Shown here: piece after piece, positions 33,873-43,025 of the stretch
Layout: each line of letters begins with the position of its first letter
How positions within the stretch are numbered: position 1 is the first letter of the stretch
DNA from: Eutrophocola sp964629325
GTDB lineage: Bacteria > Pseudomonadota > Gammaproteobacteria > Pseudomonadales > Pseudohongiellaceae
Reading direction: 5' to 3'
Assembly (NCBI GenBank): GCA_964629325.1
Contig: CAZVSC010000002.1
Span: 47,794-111,793, forward strand
Length of the DNA stretch: 64,000 nucleotides
Translations under genes and position numbers: made by a program
Notes under the pieces: generated by a model
Database searches by the model: none
What the model was told of the DNA's origin: nothing
What the model saw: the letters and a program-made list of their open reading frames with translations, nothing else

Positions 33873-34148
33873 TTACTTTTTGTCATTCTCACCGAAATTG
33901 TTTTCCACAAGCGCCTTGATGGCTTCCAGCATTTCAGACTCGTCGGTGCCGTCGATCCTGAGGGTGAGCTTGCTGCCGGGAGAGGCCGCGAGCATCATCA
34001 CCGGCAGGATGCTTTTACCGTCGACGGTTTTTTCACCATTGCTGATTTCAACACTGCTGGTGAACCTGGAAGTGGCTTCGACGAACTTGGCGGCTGCACG
34101 TGCGTGCAAGCCGGTTCGGTTCTTGATGGTTATAGCTGATTCAATCAT
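33873..34148 (-). CDS. npr: HPr-family phosphocarrier NPr
   Basis: The 91-residue HPr-fold protein has active-site His15 in RTGLHARAAAKF and the second motif GKSILPVMMLAASPGS. With PtsN and PtsP it makes the nitrogen phosphotransferase chain. Its position after rapZ and ptsN near rpoN identifies it as NPr (PtsO) rather than sugar-PTS HPr. ptsP is not in the window. Confidence 0.93.
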   Translation of the reverse strand: MIESAITIKNRTGLHARAAAKFVEATSRFTSSVEISNGEKTVDGKSILPVMMLAASPGSKLTLRIDGTDESEMLEAIKALVENNFGENDKK

Positions 34149-34181
34149 AAACTGCGGTATTTCTGACAGGTAAAACCAGGA

Positions 34182-35039
34182 TTAACGAATTTCCTTGTGC
34201 CTGACCTGTACATTTATTTTTTTGTTACTGAAGTGTGTTGTTAGTTTTTCACACAGGTAAACGGACCTATGGTGCCCTCCCGTACAACCGATGGCAATGG
34301 TTATATAGCTGCGGTTGTTGGCCTCGAACCTGGGCAGCCACCTCTCCAGGTAGTCCCGTATATCGTCATACATTTCCGTGACTTCCTGCTGTGAATCCAG
34401 GTAGTCGATGACGTCCTTGTGCATTCCGTTGAGTCCCCTCAAATTGATGATCCAGTAGGGATTGGGCAGGCACCGGACATCAAACACGATATCCGCATCC
34501 ACCGGTACACCATACTTGAACCCGAATGACTGGAACTGCACCGCCATGCCTTTCGCATCGTGACGCGCCACCCGGTTCTTTATGATGTCCCGCAACTGGT
34601 GCAGGGACAGTGTACTGGTATCGATGGTCAGGTTGGCCAGTGAGATGATGGGTGATAACAGCTCCCGTTCCCGCTTTATGGCCTCCATGAGTCCCAGTTT
34701 CGCGCTGCTCAGCGGGTGCTTGCGTCGCGTTTCACTGAATCGTTTCAGGAGCGTATTGTCGTCGGCGTCCAGAAAGATGATCTGCCTGCCGATGCGGCCC
34801 TCGTCCAGAGAGGCAAATATATCGGGGAATTTTTCCAGGTCCTCCGAAATGTTCCTCGCATCGATACTGACCGCCACCTGCTGGAATTCCGGATGCAGGT
34901 CCTTGCTGACCCGGTCAGTCAATGTTCCGAGCATGCTGGCTGGCAGGTTGTCGACGCAGTAATAGCCGATATCTTCGAGCACGTGCAGGCAGGTACTCTT
35001 GCCTGAACCCGACCTTCCGCTGATGACTATTAGCTTCAC
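34182..35039 (-). CDS. rapZ: RNase adapter protein RapZ
   Basis: The 285-residue protein has Walker A GRSGSGKS (8-15), IFLDADDNTLLKRFSETRR, and the C-terminal RNA-binding domain with FKYGVPVDADIVFDVRCLPN, HKDVIDYLD and AIGCTGGHHRSVYLCEKL. RapZ guides RNase E to the sRNA GlmZ in enterobacteria and senses glucosamine-6-phosphate. glmZ is not apparent here. It lies between ptsN and npr as in E. coli. Confidence 0.96.
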   Translation of the reverse strand: MKLIVISGRSGSGKSTCLHVLEDIGYYCVDNLPASMLGTLTDRVSKDLHPEFQQVAVSIDARNISEDLEKFPDIFASLDEGRIGRQIIFLDADDNTLLKRFSETRRKHPLSSAKLGLMEAIKRERELLSPIISLANLTIDTSTLSLHQLRDIIKNRVARHDAKGMAVQFQSFGFKYGVPVDADIVFDVRCLPNPYWIINLRGLNGMHKDVIDYLDSQQEVTEMYDDIRDYLERWLPRFEANNRSYITIAIGCTGGHHRSVYLCEKLTTHFSNKKINVQVRHKEIR

Positions 35040-35083
35040 TGTTTGTGAGTTGCCGGTTGCGCAGCCAGGACCGGTATAACGGC

Positions 35084-35554
35084 CTAGTTGCCGTCACCTG
35101 CTGCTATGGGTGCGGTTGCTGCCGAATACAGCTCGGCATTGGTGGTGCAGTTCCTGAGATTGGCGCAGTAATTGTTATCGTTGAAGCGCTCGGCCAGGGC
35201 GCGCAGCACTTCCAGGTGACCCTCTATGGTGTTTTCCGGTACCAGCAGGAAAAACAGCAGATCCACAGGCTTGCCATCGATAGCGTCGAAATCGACACCA
35301 TTCTCCAGCTTGATCAGGCAGCCGATAGTGGACTGGCATTTCGGCACACGGCAGTGCGGGATGGCGATGCCGTTGCCAAGACCTGTGCTGCCAAGCTGCT
35401 CACGTGCGATGAGGGCGCTGTATATCTGGTTGGCGTCCACCGATTTGACTTGTGCTGCAATCAGGTCGGCACTGGTCTCGATCAGTCGCTTCTTGCTGAC
35501 GCCCTGGACATTACAGAAGGTCAGTTCCGGGGTCAGGATTGTTTTGATTTCCAT
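35084..35554 (-). CDS. ptsN: Nitrogen PTS IIA protein PtsN
   Basis: The 156-residue IIA-Ntr domain has phospho-acceptor His67 in GIAIPHCRV and the family segment VDLLFFLLVPENTIEGHLEVL. In its various phosphorylation states PtsN regulates K+ transport and other processes. The start is 38 bp after the rpoN stop. The hpf gene normally found in this gap is missing. Confidence 0.95.
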   Translation of the reverse strand: MEIKTILTPELTFCNVQGVSKKRLIETSADLIAAQVKSVDANQIYSALIAREQLGSTGLGNGIAIPHCRVPKCQSTIGCLIKLENGVDFDAIDGKPVDLLFFLLVPENTIEGHLEVLRALAERFNDNNYCANLRNCTTNAELYSAATAPIAAGDGN

Positions 35555-35592
35555 ACTGTGAATTCTCTGAATTTTTCTCTGAAAGAAAAGAT

Positions 35593-37125
35593 CTACAACA
35601 ATCGCTTTCTTTCATTGGAAGGGGCTATCGACAGCGATTCACGGTACTTGGCGATGGTACGACGGGCGATATTGATGCCCTGGTCGGAAAGCAACTGGGT
35701 GATCTTGCTGTCACTAAGGGGTTTTTGCGGATTTTCGGCAGCCACGAGTTTCTTGATCAGTGCCCGAATGGCGGTCGATGAACATTCACCACCGCCCTCG
35801 GTACCGACATGGCTGGAGAAAAAGTACTTCAGTTCAAATATACCCCGTGGTGTATGCATGTACTTCTGCGTCGTCACGCGGGATATGGTTGATTCGTGCA
35901 TGCCGACAGCCTCGGCAATGTCATGCAGGACAAGAGGTTTCATGGCTTCCTCGCCATATTCGAGAAACCCCTTCTGGTGTTCGACGATCTTGGTGGAGAC
36001 CTTCATCAGGGTCTCGTTGCGGCTGTGCAGGCTCTTGATGAACCAGCGCGCTTCCTGCAGGTTTTCCTTGATAAAGGTATTGTCCGCCTCCGAGCCCTTG
36101 CCATTGGCCAGCATGGCATATTCCGGATTGACCCGGATTTTTGGCGCCGTTTCCGGGTTCAGTTCCACATGCCAGCGTCCGTTGCGCTTGGTAACGAAGA
36201 CATCGGGAACGATGTAAGAGGTGTCTGAGGGAGTGATTTCGGATCCCGGCTTGGGATTCAGGGACAGGATGATTTTCAGGGATTCCTTGAGTTCGTCTTC
36301 CTTGATTTTCAGCACTTTCATGATTTGCGCGTAATCATGGCTGGCCAGCTGTGCCAGGTGATCCTCGATGATGCGTGCAGCAGTTGCCACACCGGGAAAG
36401 TCCGGGTCAATCTGCCGCAGCTGCAATGCCAGGCATTCCTTCAGGTCCCGGTAGCCCACGCCCACGGGATCGAATTGCTGGATACGGTGCAGAACCGCCA
36501 GCACTTCCGCTTCATCGATATCCAGTTCGCGGATCAGTCCGGCATGGATGGATTCGACGGAAAGCGTAAGCTGGCCATTGGCATCGATGGCATCAATGAT
36601 GGCCATGGCGATGAGCCTGTCGCCATCGGACATGGGTGTCAGGTTGAGCTGCCAGTTCAGGTGATCCTGCAGGGTGTCGGTCTTGCTGTTGCGCGTATCG
36701 AAATCGAAGTCATCACCATCGGCCGGTGCAGAAGAGGCCGGCATGGCGGTGTTGGTATAGATATCGTCCCAACTCGAATCAACGGACAGGTCATCGGGTA
36801 TGTTCTTGTCCTCCCAGTTGTCGGCGCTGGAAAATTCGCCGTTGGGATCCTGATCGTTGTAGCTGTCGCTGTCGGCTTCCTTGCCCGAAGCAGTGGCCGA
36901 GAACTCCTCGCCTTCCTTGAATTCGCGTTCACCTTCGGCCTGGTTTTCGGAGTAGTCGGAGGATTCGCCGGACTCGTCGATTTCCAGCAACGGGTTGGAT
37001 TCCAGGGCTTCCTGGATTTCCTGCTGCAGATCCAGAGTCGACAACTGCAGCAGGCGAATGGCCTGTTGCAACTGGGGGGTCATGGTGAGTTGCTGACCCA
37101 GTTTTAGCTGGAGTGCTAGCTTCAT
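35593..37125 (-). CDS. rpoN: RNA polymerase sigma-54 factor
   Basis: The 510-residue protein has the glutamine-rich N-terminal activator-interaction region (LQLKLGQQLTMTPQLQQAIR), an acidic region II (55-120), the core-binding domain and the HTH. The C-terminal RpoN box is ARRTIAKYRE. It directs transcription from -24/-12 promoters with NtrC-type activators. A 14-bp palindrome AGCCCCGCGGGGCT (37178-37191) lies in its leader. Confidence 0.97.
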   Translation of the reverse strand: MKLALQLKLGQQLTMTPQLQQAIRLLQLSTLDLQQEIQEALESNPLLEIDESGESSDYSENQAEGEREFKEGEEFSATASGKEADSDSYNDQDPNGEFSSADNWEDKNIPDDLSVDSSWDDIYTNTAMPASSAPADGDDFDFDTRNSKTDTLQDHLNWQLNLTPMSDGDRLIAMAIIDAIDANGQLTLSVESIHAGLIRELDIDEAEVLAVLHRIQQFDPVGVGYRDLKECLALQLRQIDPDFPGVATAARIIEDHLAQLASHDYAQIMKVLKIKEDELKESLKIILSLNPKPGSEITPSDTSYIVPDVFVTKRNGRWHVELNPETAPKIRVNPEYAMLANGKGSEADNTFIKENLQEARWFIKSLHSRNETLMKVSTKIVEHQKGFLEYGEEAMKPLVLHDIAEAVGMHESTISRVTTQKYMHTPRGIFELKYFFSSHVGTEGGGECSSTAIRALIKKLVAAENPQKPLSDSKITQLLSDQGINIARRTIAKYRESLSIAPSNERKRLL

Positions 37126-37177
37126 ACAGAAGGTATTTTAATGCGGCAAAAATGCCTGCCGTTGACGTGATTTAGCC

Positions 37178-37191
37178 AGCCCCGCGGGGCT
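37178..37191. other. 14-bp GC palindrome upstream of rpoN
   Basis: AGCCCCGCGGGGCT is perfectly self-complementary and lies about 53 bp before the rpoN start, in the 156-bp lptB-rpoN gap. No T-run follows on either strand. It may be a regulatory dyad or a weak lptB terminator. Confidence 0.4.
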
Positions 37192-37281
37192 GAAACCGGG
37201 GCTGAAGAATAGCAAATTCCCGTGTTTTATTACAGGAAATCGTGGGGTTCGGAACGATTATTGCATTCCCGGAGCGGGCGG

Positions 37282-38007
<726 letters not shown>

Positions 38008-38020
38008 GAAAAGGGTACTG

Positions 38021-38548
38021 TCACTGTGTGTTCCTGGGCGAGAGTATGGCGCGGGCCTGGCTGCCATCGGCACAACGCGGCGTGCTGAGTTGCCGGCTTT
38101 CCAGGTAGTAATCGATCTGGCAGCCGGTCCACTGGTCATTGCCCTGGGTGAAACGGACATTACCGACCGCCGACATGTGCTGGGTGTCGTAATCCAGAAT
38201 GATGCTCTGGCCTTCCGCGGTGACAAGCGCCTGGTCGATGGCAGGTTGCTGCTGGTACAGGGCAGGGCTGCCGGTGACCGATACTTTTTTCACTTCGCCG
38301 TCGATGCGTTCGATGACGATTTCCTCGCCGGATATTTTCAGCGTGCCCTGGATGATTTCCGCCGGTGTACCGGGTGCTCCGTAAAACACCTGTTTGCCTT
38401 CATCGAGCAGCAGAAGACTGTTGTCGTAGGTGCCCAGGATGGGCTGACCGGCGTCCTCAGGCAGCGCCTGCGATGCGGCAGGGAGAAAAACCGCCAAGCA
38501 GGTACAGGCCAGGGCGAGGCGGGCTGTTTTTGCGGTCCTGGTTGTCAT
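38021..38548 (-). CDS. lptA: LPS transport periplasmic protein LptA
   Basis: The 175-residue OstA-fold protein has a signal peptide (ARLALACTCLAVFLPAASQA) and the repeating beta-strands GKQVFYGAPGTPAEIIQGTL, GEEIVIERIDG and IDQALVTAEGQSIILDYDT. It forms the periplasmic LPS bridge with LptC and LptD. Its start lies just after the lptC stop (4-bp gap), suggesting coupling. Confidence 0.93.
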   Translation of the reverse strand: MTTRTAKTARLALACTCLAVFLPAASQALPEDAGQPILGTYDNSLLLLDEGKQVFYGAPGTPAEIIQGTLKISGEEIVIERIDGEVKKVSVTGSPALYQQQPAIDQALVTAEGQSIILDYDTQHMSAVGNVRFTQGNDQWTGCQIDYYLESRQLSTPRCADGSQARAILSPRNTQ

Positions 38549-38552
38549 TGTT

Positions 38553-39194
38553 TCATTGCCCCTGTCCTGGCTGTTCATAACGCATAAATCCGCCGGCAAG
38601 CTGCCGGATGACATCCGTGACCAGGTCTGCGGTGAGACCCTGGCTGGTGGAGTAAAAACCCTCGGATTCAAGCATGACCTCGCTGTCGGTGCTGATGCTT
38701 TTCTCTGCCGGGTATAGCGTGAGCGAGTCGGTATAGATATTCACCGGCCTGCCGGCGGCTGTTATGCCCCTGATAATAACATTTTCAGTGAGTACGAGGC
38801 GTTCCCGGTTGCTGCCTGCTTCCACGTCGACGCGGCCGCTCACGCTGTTGATGCGCCAGGCAGAGTCGTCCTGCCGGTAAATGACCAATCGCGGCGATTC
38901 GATGATGCTGTACTCGGGATTGGGGTAATGGGTCACACGGCTGGCGCGGAACCGGTAATCGGCCCGGCCCTCGCGGGTGTAATGGATGCTGTCGACATCT
39001 CCCATGAAATAGTCGTATTCCTGCGCGGACAGGCCGAGCAACTGGTTGAAGTCGAGAATTTCCTCGTCGGTGGCCGAGTCGAACAGGTAATAAACGATTA
39101 CGCCGAGCACGAGAATCGCCAGCATGTGCTTGCGCAGGCTTGTCCTGCGAATGTCGGATTCCGGGTTCGCCGGCGCTGGGAAGGAAGAGGCCAT
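38553..39194 (-). CDS. lptC: LPS export protein LptC
   Basis: The 213-residue bitopic protein has one N-terminal helix (about 24-40, MLAILVLGVIVYYLF), then an OstA-like beta-jellyroll with ASRVTHYPNPEYSIIESPRL, LTENVIIRG and STDSEVMLESEGFYSTSQGL. It passes LPS from LptBFG to LptA. It lies between kdsC and lptA as in E. coli. Confidence 0.92.
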   Translation of the reverse strand: MASSFPAPANPESDIRRTSLRKHMLAILVLGVIVYYLFDSATDEEILDFNQLLGLSAQEYDYFMGDVDSIHYTREGRADYRFRASRVTHYPNPEYSIIESPRLVIYRQDDSAWRINSVSGRVDVEAGSNRERLVLTENVIIRGITAAGRPVNIYTDSLTLYPAEKSISTDSEVMLESEGFYSTSQGLTADLVTDVIRQLAGGFMRYEQPGQGQ

Positions 39195-39207
39195 GTGCAG
39201 TTACCGT

Positions 39208-39747
39208 TTAGCGGAACGGACTGACAGCTGTGTCGAAATTACCCTGGGCCAGCAGGATCCAGTCGCAGATTTCCCGGACGGCACCCGCTCCACCGGCGCG
39301 CACGGTGACGGCATCGGCGGCATCGCGTACCAGGAAATGTGCGTCCGGCACGGTGACGCCGAGTTTTGCCGCTGTGATGCAGGCAAGGTCGGGCAGGTCG
39401 TCACCGGCATATGCAACCGTGCTGTAATCCAGCCGGAGGGTTTCGAGGATTCCGTCGAGCACGACCTTTTTGTCATCGCGGCCCTGGAACACCAGGTCGA
39501 TGCCGAGGTTGCGTGCCCGGTCGGCGACGATCTGTGATGTCCGGCCGGTGATCAGGGCTACCCGTACGCCGCTTTTCATAAGCAGTTTCAGGCCGAGGCC
39601 GTCGAGGGTATTGAAGGCCTTGATCTCCTCGCCCTGGTTGTCGAAGTACAGTCGGCCGTCGGTCATCACGCCATCGACGTCCAGTGCGAGCAAGCGGATG
39701 TCCCTGGCCAGTGTTGTGACCTTGTCGGGAATATTGCCGTTGTTCAT
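39208..39747 (-). CDS. kdsC: KDO 8-phosphate phosphatase KdsC
   Basis: The 179-residue HAD-superfamily phosphatase has the nucleophile motif LLALDVDGVMTDG (19-31), motif II ALITGRTS and motif IV YAGDDLPD. It is a tetrameric enzyme of Kdo synthesis. ATG 39747 is chosen because upstream sequence belongs to kdsD. The gap to kdsD is 10 bp. Confidence 0.95.
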   Translation of the reverse strand: MNNGNIPDKVTTLARDIRLLALDVDGVMTDGRLYFDNQGEEIKAFNTLDGLGLKLLMKSGVRVALITGRTSQIVADRARNLGIDLVFQGRDDKKVVLDGILETLRLDYSTVAYAGDDLPDLACITAAKLGVTVPDAHFLVRDAADAVTVRAGGAGAVREICDWILLAQGNFDTAVSPFR

Positions 39748-39757
39748 AGCATCTTTC

Positions 39758-40756
39758 TCATACGACATTTGCCTTGAGCAGGTCATGCATCGTGATGATG
39801 CCGCAGAACTCATCATTGGTATCGGTCACGACCAGGGTATATATCTCGTTGTCCTGCATGAGCTTCGCGGCTTCCGACGCCAGTGCCGCGCCGGAAATGG
39901 ATTTGAAGGTGCTGGTCATGACGTCGCGGATCGGGGTGTTGTTCATGTCCCTGCTGCTGTCCAGGAAGCGCCGCAGATCGCCATCGGTAAATACGCCGAC
40001 TACCTTGCCCTTGCTGTTGGTGATGGTGGTCATGCCCAGCTTCTTGGCGGACATTTCCAGGAGCGAATCCTTGACACTGGTGTCCTCACTGACGCCAGGG
40101 ATGGCCTTGCCGGTATGCATGACGTCGTTGACCATGAGCAGCAGGCGCCGGCCAAGGTTTCCGCCCGGATGGGAAAAGGCAAAGTCCTCGGCAGTGAAAC
40201 CGCGGGCTTCAAGCAGCGCCATGGCCAGGGCGTCACCCATGACGAGGGCTGCGGTGGTGCTGGTAGTGGGAGCCAGGCCAAGCGGACAGGCTTCCTGTTC
40301 CACACTGGCATTGAGGTTGGCATTGGCCTGCCTGGCTAACAGGGAGTCCGGGTTGCCTGTCAGTGCGATCAGGGCCACCCCCTTGCGCTTGAGAATGGGG
40401 AGAATGGCCTCGATTTCCGCGGTTTTTCCGGAATTGGAAATAGCAATGACAACGTCACGGTCAGTGACCATGCCGATGTCGCCATGACTGGCCTCGGCCG
40501 GGTGCACGAAGTGGGCTGGCGTGCCGGTGCTGGCGAGCGTGGCGGCGATCTTGTTGGCGATATGGCCGGACTTGCCTATACCCATCACGATGACCCGCCC
40601 CTGACAGGCGAGGATCAGTTCGCAGGCCGTGAAGAAATCCTCGTCGATGCGCAAGGCAAGGTTTTCAACGGCGTGTTGTTCAAGCTGAATGGTGCGGAGG
40701 GCGCTTTGTTTCAGCGCTGCTTTGTCCACGGAACGGCAACCCCTACTGGCTGACAA
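39758..40756 (-). CDS. kdsD: Arabinose-5-phosphate isomerase KdsD
   Basis: The 332-residue protein has a SIS domain (VMGIGKSGHIANKIAATLAS, HPAEASHGDIGMVTDRDVVI, ISNSGKTAEIEAILP) and two CBS domains. It makes arabinose-5-phosphate for Kdo. The ATG at 40756 overlaps the yrbG stop by 14 bp. A GTG start ten codons further in (VDKAALKQ) is also possible. Confidence 0.94.
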   Translation of the reverse strand: MSASRGCRSVDKAALKQSALRTIQLEQHAVENLALRIDEDFFTACELILACQGRVIVMGIGKSGHIANKIAATLASTGTPAHFVHPAEASHGDIGMVTDRDVVIAISNSGKTAEIEAILPILKRKGVALIALTGNPDSLLARQANANLNASVEQEACPLGLAPTTSTTAALVMGDALAMALLEARGFTAEDFAFSHPGGNLGRRLLLMVNDVMHTGKAIPGVSEDTSVKDSLLEMSAKKLGMTTITNSKGKVVGVFTDGDLRRFLDSSRDMNNTPIRDVMTSTFKSISGAALASEAAKLMQDNEIYTLVVTDTNDEFCGIITMHDLLKANVV

Positions 40757-41735
40757 TCAGGATTGCAGTGTAAGCGATATATATAGCCATTAAAACTATG
40801 CCGGCGGGCCTGCCGATCTGTTGACCCTTGCGGGCCCGCATGTACAGGAAGTAGGCGCAGCCGAGTGTGATGAGCATCATGGTGGCGTAGTCCCTGGTCA
40901 GGACTTCGGGCTGGATCACGAATGGGGAAATAAAAGAGGGTACCGGCAGCACCAGGAGGATGTTGAAAATATTGGAGCCGATAATGTTGCCCAGCACCAG
41001 GTCGTAGTGACCCTTGACGGCACTGGTGATGGAGGTGGCCAGTTCCGGCAGGCTGGTGCCCACGGCCATGACCGTCAGCCCGATCACCAGTTCGCTCACC
41101 CCCAGGGCCATGGCCACACTGCGGGCGCCTTCCACGAGGATGTTGGAGCTGATGACCAGCAAAACGAGGCCGAACAGGAGCAATGCCACTGCTTTGGGGG
41201 TGGACATGTCGTCGGCGATGAATTCGTCGGTGACTTCGTCGGGATTGATGATGTTCACATCATTTGCCGGATCCTTGTCCAGCAGGTTCAGGTCCTTGAC
41301 GACACGCCAGGTAAAAACGGCCAGGAGGAAAAGCAGCAGCAAGCCGTCAAACATGTTCAGCGTGAGATCCGCGAAGACAATAAAGCAGCAGGCGGAAACG
41401 ACCAGCAGCGCCGGTATTTCCTTTTTCAGGAGCGACAGGGGTATCTCTATGGGCTGTATGAGCAATGTGATTGCCAGGACGATGCCCAGGTTGGCTATGT
41501 TCGAACCCAGGGCATTACCGATGGCAATATTCGGAGAGCCCTGGATTGATGCGGTCGCGGAGGTGAAGATTTCGGGCGCTGACGTGCCGAAGGCGACAAT
41601 GGTCAGGCCGATAATCAATGGGGAAACGCCGAGGTTGCGCGCAGTGGTGGAAGCGCCCAGAACGAAACGGTCGGCGCTCCAGATAAGTCCCGCGAATCCA
41701 AAAACAATATAGACCGCGGCCAAATAAATACTCAT
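40743..41735 (-). CDS. yrbG: CaCA-family calcium/sodium antiporter (YrbG-like)
   Basis: The 330-residue membrane protein has two inverted alpha repeats of the cation/Ca2+ exchanger family: GLTIVAFGTSAPEIFTSATA with IGNALGSNIANLGIVLAI, and GLTVMAVGTSLPELATSITS with LGNIIGSNIFNILLVLP. It exports Ca2+ in exchange for Na+ or H+. It heads the kds-lpt-rpoN operon, as in E. coli. Confidence 0.93.
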   Translation of the reverse strand: MSIYLAAVYIVFGFAGLIWSADRFVLGASTTARNLGVSPLIIGLTIVAFGTSAPEIFTSATASIQGSPNIAIGNALGSNIANLGIVLAITLLIQPIEIPLSLLKKEIPALLVVSACCFIVFADLTLNMFDGLLLLFLLAVFTWRVVKDLNLLDKDPANDVNIINPDEVTDEFIADDMSTPKAVALLLFGLVLLVISSNILVEGARSVAMALGVSELVIGLTVMAVGTSLPELATSITSAVKGHYDLVLGNIIGSNIFNILLVLPVPSFISPFVIQPEVLTRDYATMMLITLGCAYFLYMRARKGQQIGRPAGIVLMAIYIAYTAILIVSQ

Positions 41736-41986
41736 GCCATTTTCCTGGTCTGCTGCCCTGAAGGCCCGCAGCCGACCGACTCAAAAAACAGCGGCCAATA
41801 TGGCAAGTCTCCCCTTAATAATCAAGTAGCCCGGCCGCGTCCCCTGAATGACATCGGGGTGAATTTTTTTAAACTGCATATTCGGGTAGAATGCCCGCCT
41901 GGCAGGGAGGGGCGTGAAACTTTTTGCCAGGATTCCGTTCCTCTAACAGAACCGGAACCGACCACACATTACCACGGAGTCAACTC

Positions 41987-42616
41987 ATGAATACCTTGCG
42001 CCGAGCATTGCTGGCATTGGGTTTACTGGCAGCTTCTGCGACAGCGGCCTTGCCGGTTTGCGCCCAGCAGGAAAGTGCCGAAGCAGCGGTTGAGCGCTAC
42101 ATCGGCGGTCTAATGCAGCGGATGACCGAGATCCAGCCGTTGTACCAGTCCGACCGTGAAGCCTATTTCGCCACGGTTGAAAATGCCCTCTCGGAGTTCG
42201 TGGACTTTCGCGAAGTGGCACGCGGCGTGATGGCAAAGTACGGGCAGGGACCCAATGGCGCCACTCCCGGACAGCTGGACCGGTTCGCCGGCGTTTTCCG
42301 TGCATCCCTGGTGGAATTCTACGGCAGTGCCCTGGCTGAATATGGCGGCGTTGAATTCGAGATACTGGACAATCGGCAGCAGTCCAATTCCGATCGCGCC
42401 GCCAATGTACGCATGTCCGTGCTGGGCGATGACGGCAACCGGATCGAGGTGCAGTACACCATGTTCCTGAATGACGAGGACGTGTGGAAATTGCGCAACC
42501 TGTACGTGGAGGGAGTCAACCTGCGCCGCCAGTACTACTCCAGGTTCGACAACCTGATGACCCGCAATGATTTCGATATCGATAAAGTCATCGATCTCTG
42601 GCAGATCGAGGAATAG
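41987..42616 (+). CDS. mlaC: Phospholipid-binding periplasmic protein MlaC
   Basis: The 209-residue protein has a signal peptide ending near LPVCAQ. The MlaC fold shows VDFREVARGVMAKYG, FAGVFRASLVEFYGSALAEY, the central beta strands VRMSVLGDDGNRIEVQY, and the C-terminal VEGVNLRRQYYSRFD. It shuttles phospholipids between MlaA-porin and MlaFEDB. ATG 41987 follows CGGAG. MlaF, MlaE and MlaD genes, normally upstream, are absent. Confidence 0.92.
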   Translation: MNTLRRALLALGLLAASATAALPVCAQQESAEAAVERYIGGLMQRMTEIQPLYQSDREAYFATVENALSEFVDFREVARGVMAKYGQGPNGATPGQLDRFAGVFRASLVEFYGSALAEYGGVEFEILDNRQQSNSDRAANVRMSVLGDDGNRIEVQYTMFLNDEDVWKLRNLYVEGVNLRRQYYSRFDNLMTRNDFDIDKVIDLWQIEE

Positions 42617-42871
42617 GTGCCGTCCGACATGAATCCTGAAGAGATTGAAAAAGCCCTGTCTGCCGAATTCGCAGGTGCGGATATCACTGCTGCAGGCGCA
42701 GACGGCAAGTACCAGGTGCGTATCATTTCCGATGCCTTCGCCGGCCTGAATGCGGTGAAGCGCCAGCAATCCGTTTATCGCGTACTGAATCCCCATATTG
42801 CCAGCGGAGCCATACATGCCATCAGCATGCAGCTGCTGACGCGCGAGGAGCACACAGGTACCGGTAACTGA
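42617..42871 (+). CDS. ibaG: BolA-family protein IbaG
   Basis: The 84-residue BolA-fold protein has FAGLNAVKRQQSVYRVL and IHAISMQLLT. BolA-like proteins work with monothiol glutaredoxins. GTG 42617 is preferred because GAGG is 5 bp upstream; ATG 42629 is an alternative giving 80 residues. It starts directly after the mlaC stop, so it is co-transcribed. mlaB, usually between mlaC and ibaG, is missing. Confidence 0.9.
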   Translation: MPSDMNPEEIEKALSAEFAGADITAAGADGKYQVRIISDAFAGLNAVKRQQSVYRVLNPHIASGAIHAISMQLLTREEHTGTGN

Positions 42872-42886
42872 ACCGGTTCCTGCAGC

Positions 42887-42912
42887 AAAAGGCCCCGCGA
42901 GGGCCTTTTTTT
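42887..42912 (+). terminator. Intrinsic terminator after ibaG
   Basis: The stem AAAAGGCCC/GGGCCTTTT (42887-42895 with 42901-42909) has a CGCGA loop and a run of seven T. It separates mlaC-ibaG from murA. Confidence 0.9.
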
Positions 42913-43025
42913 ATGGCTGTGAGAACGGGTTTGGGTCGCTAAATAAGTTCAGCGACCATGCACGAATCTTGTTAAAATGCGCCGTTGCTAACAGGGCGTA
43001 CCCTGGTCAAGGAAACTGTAAGACA

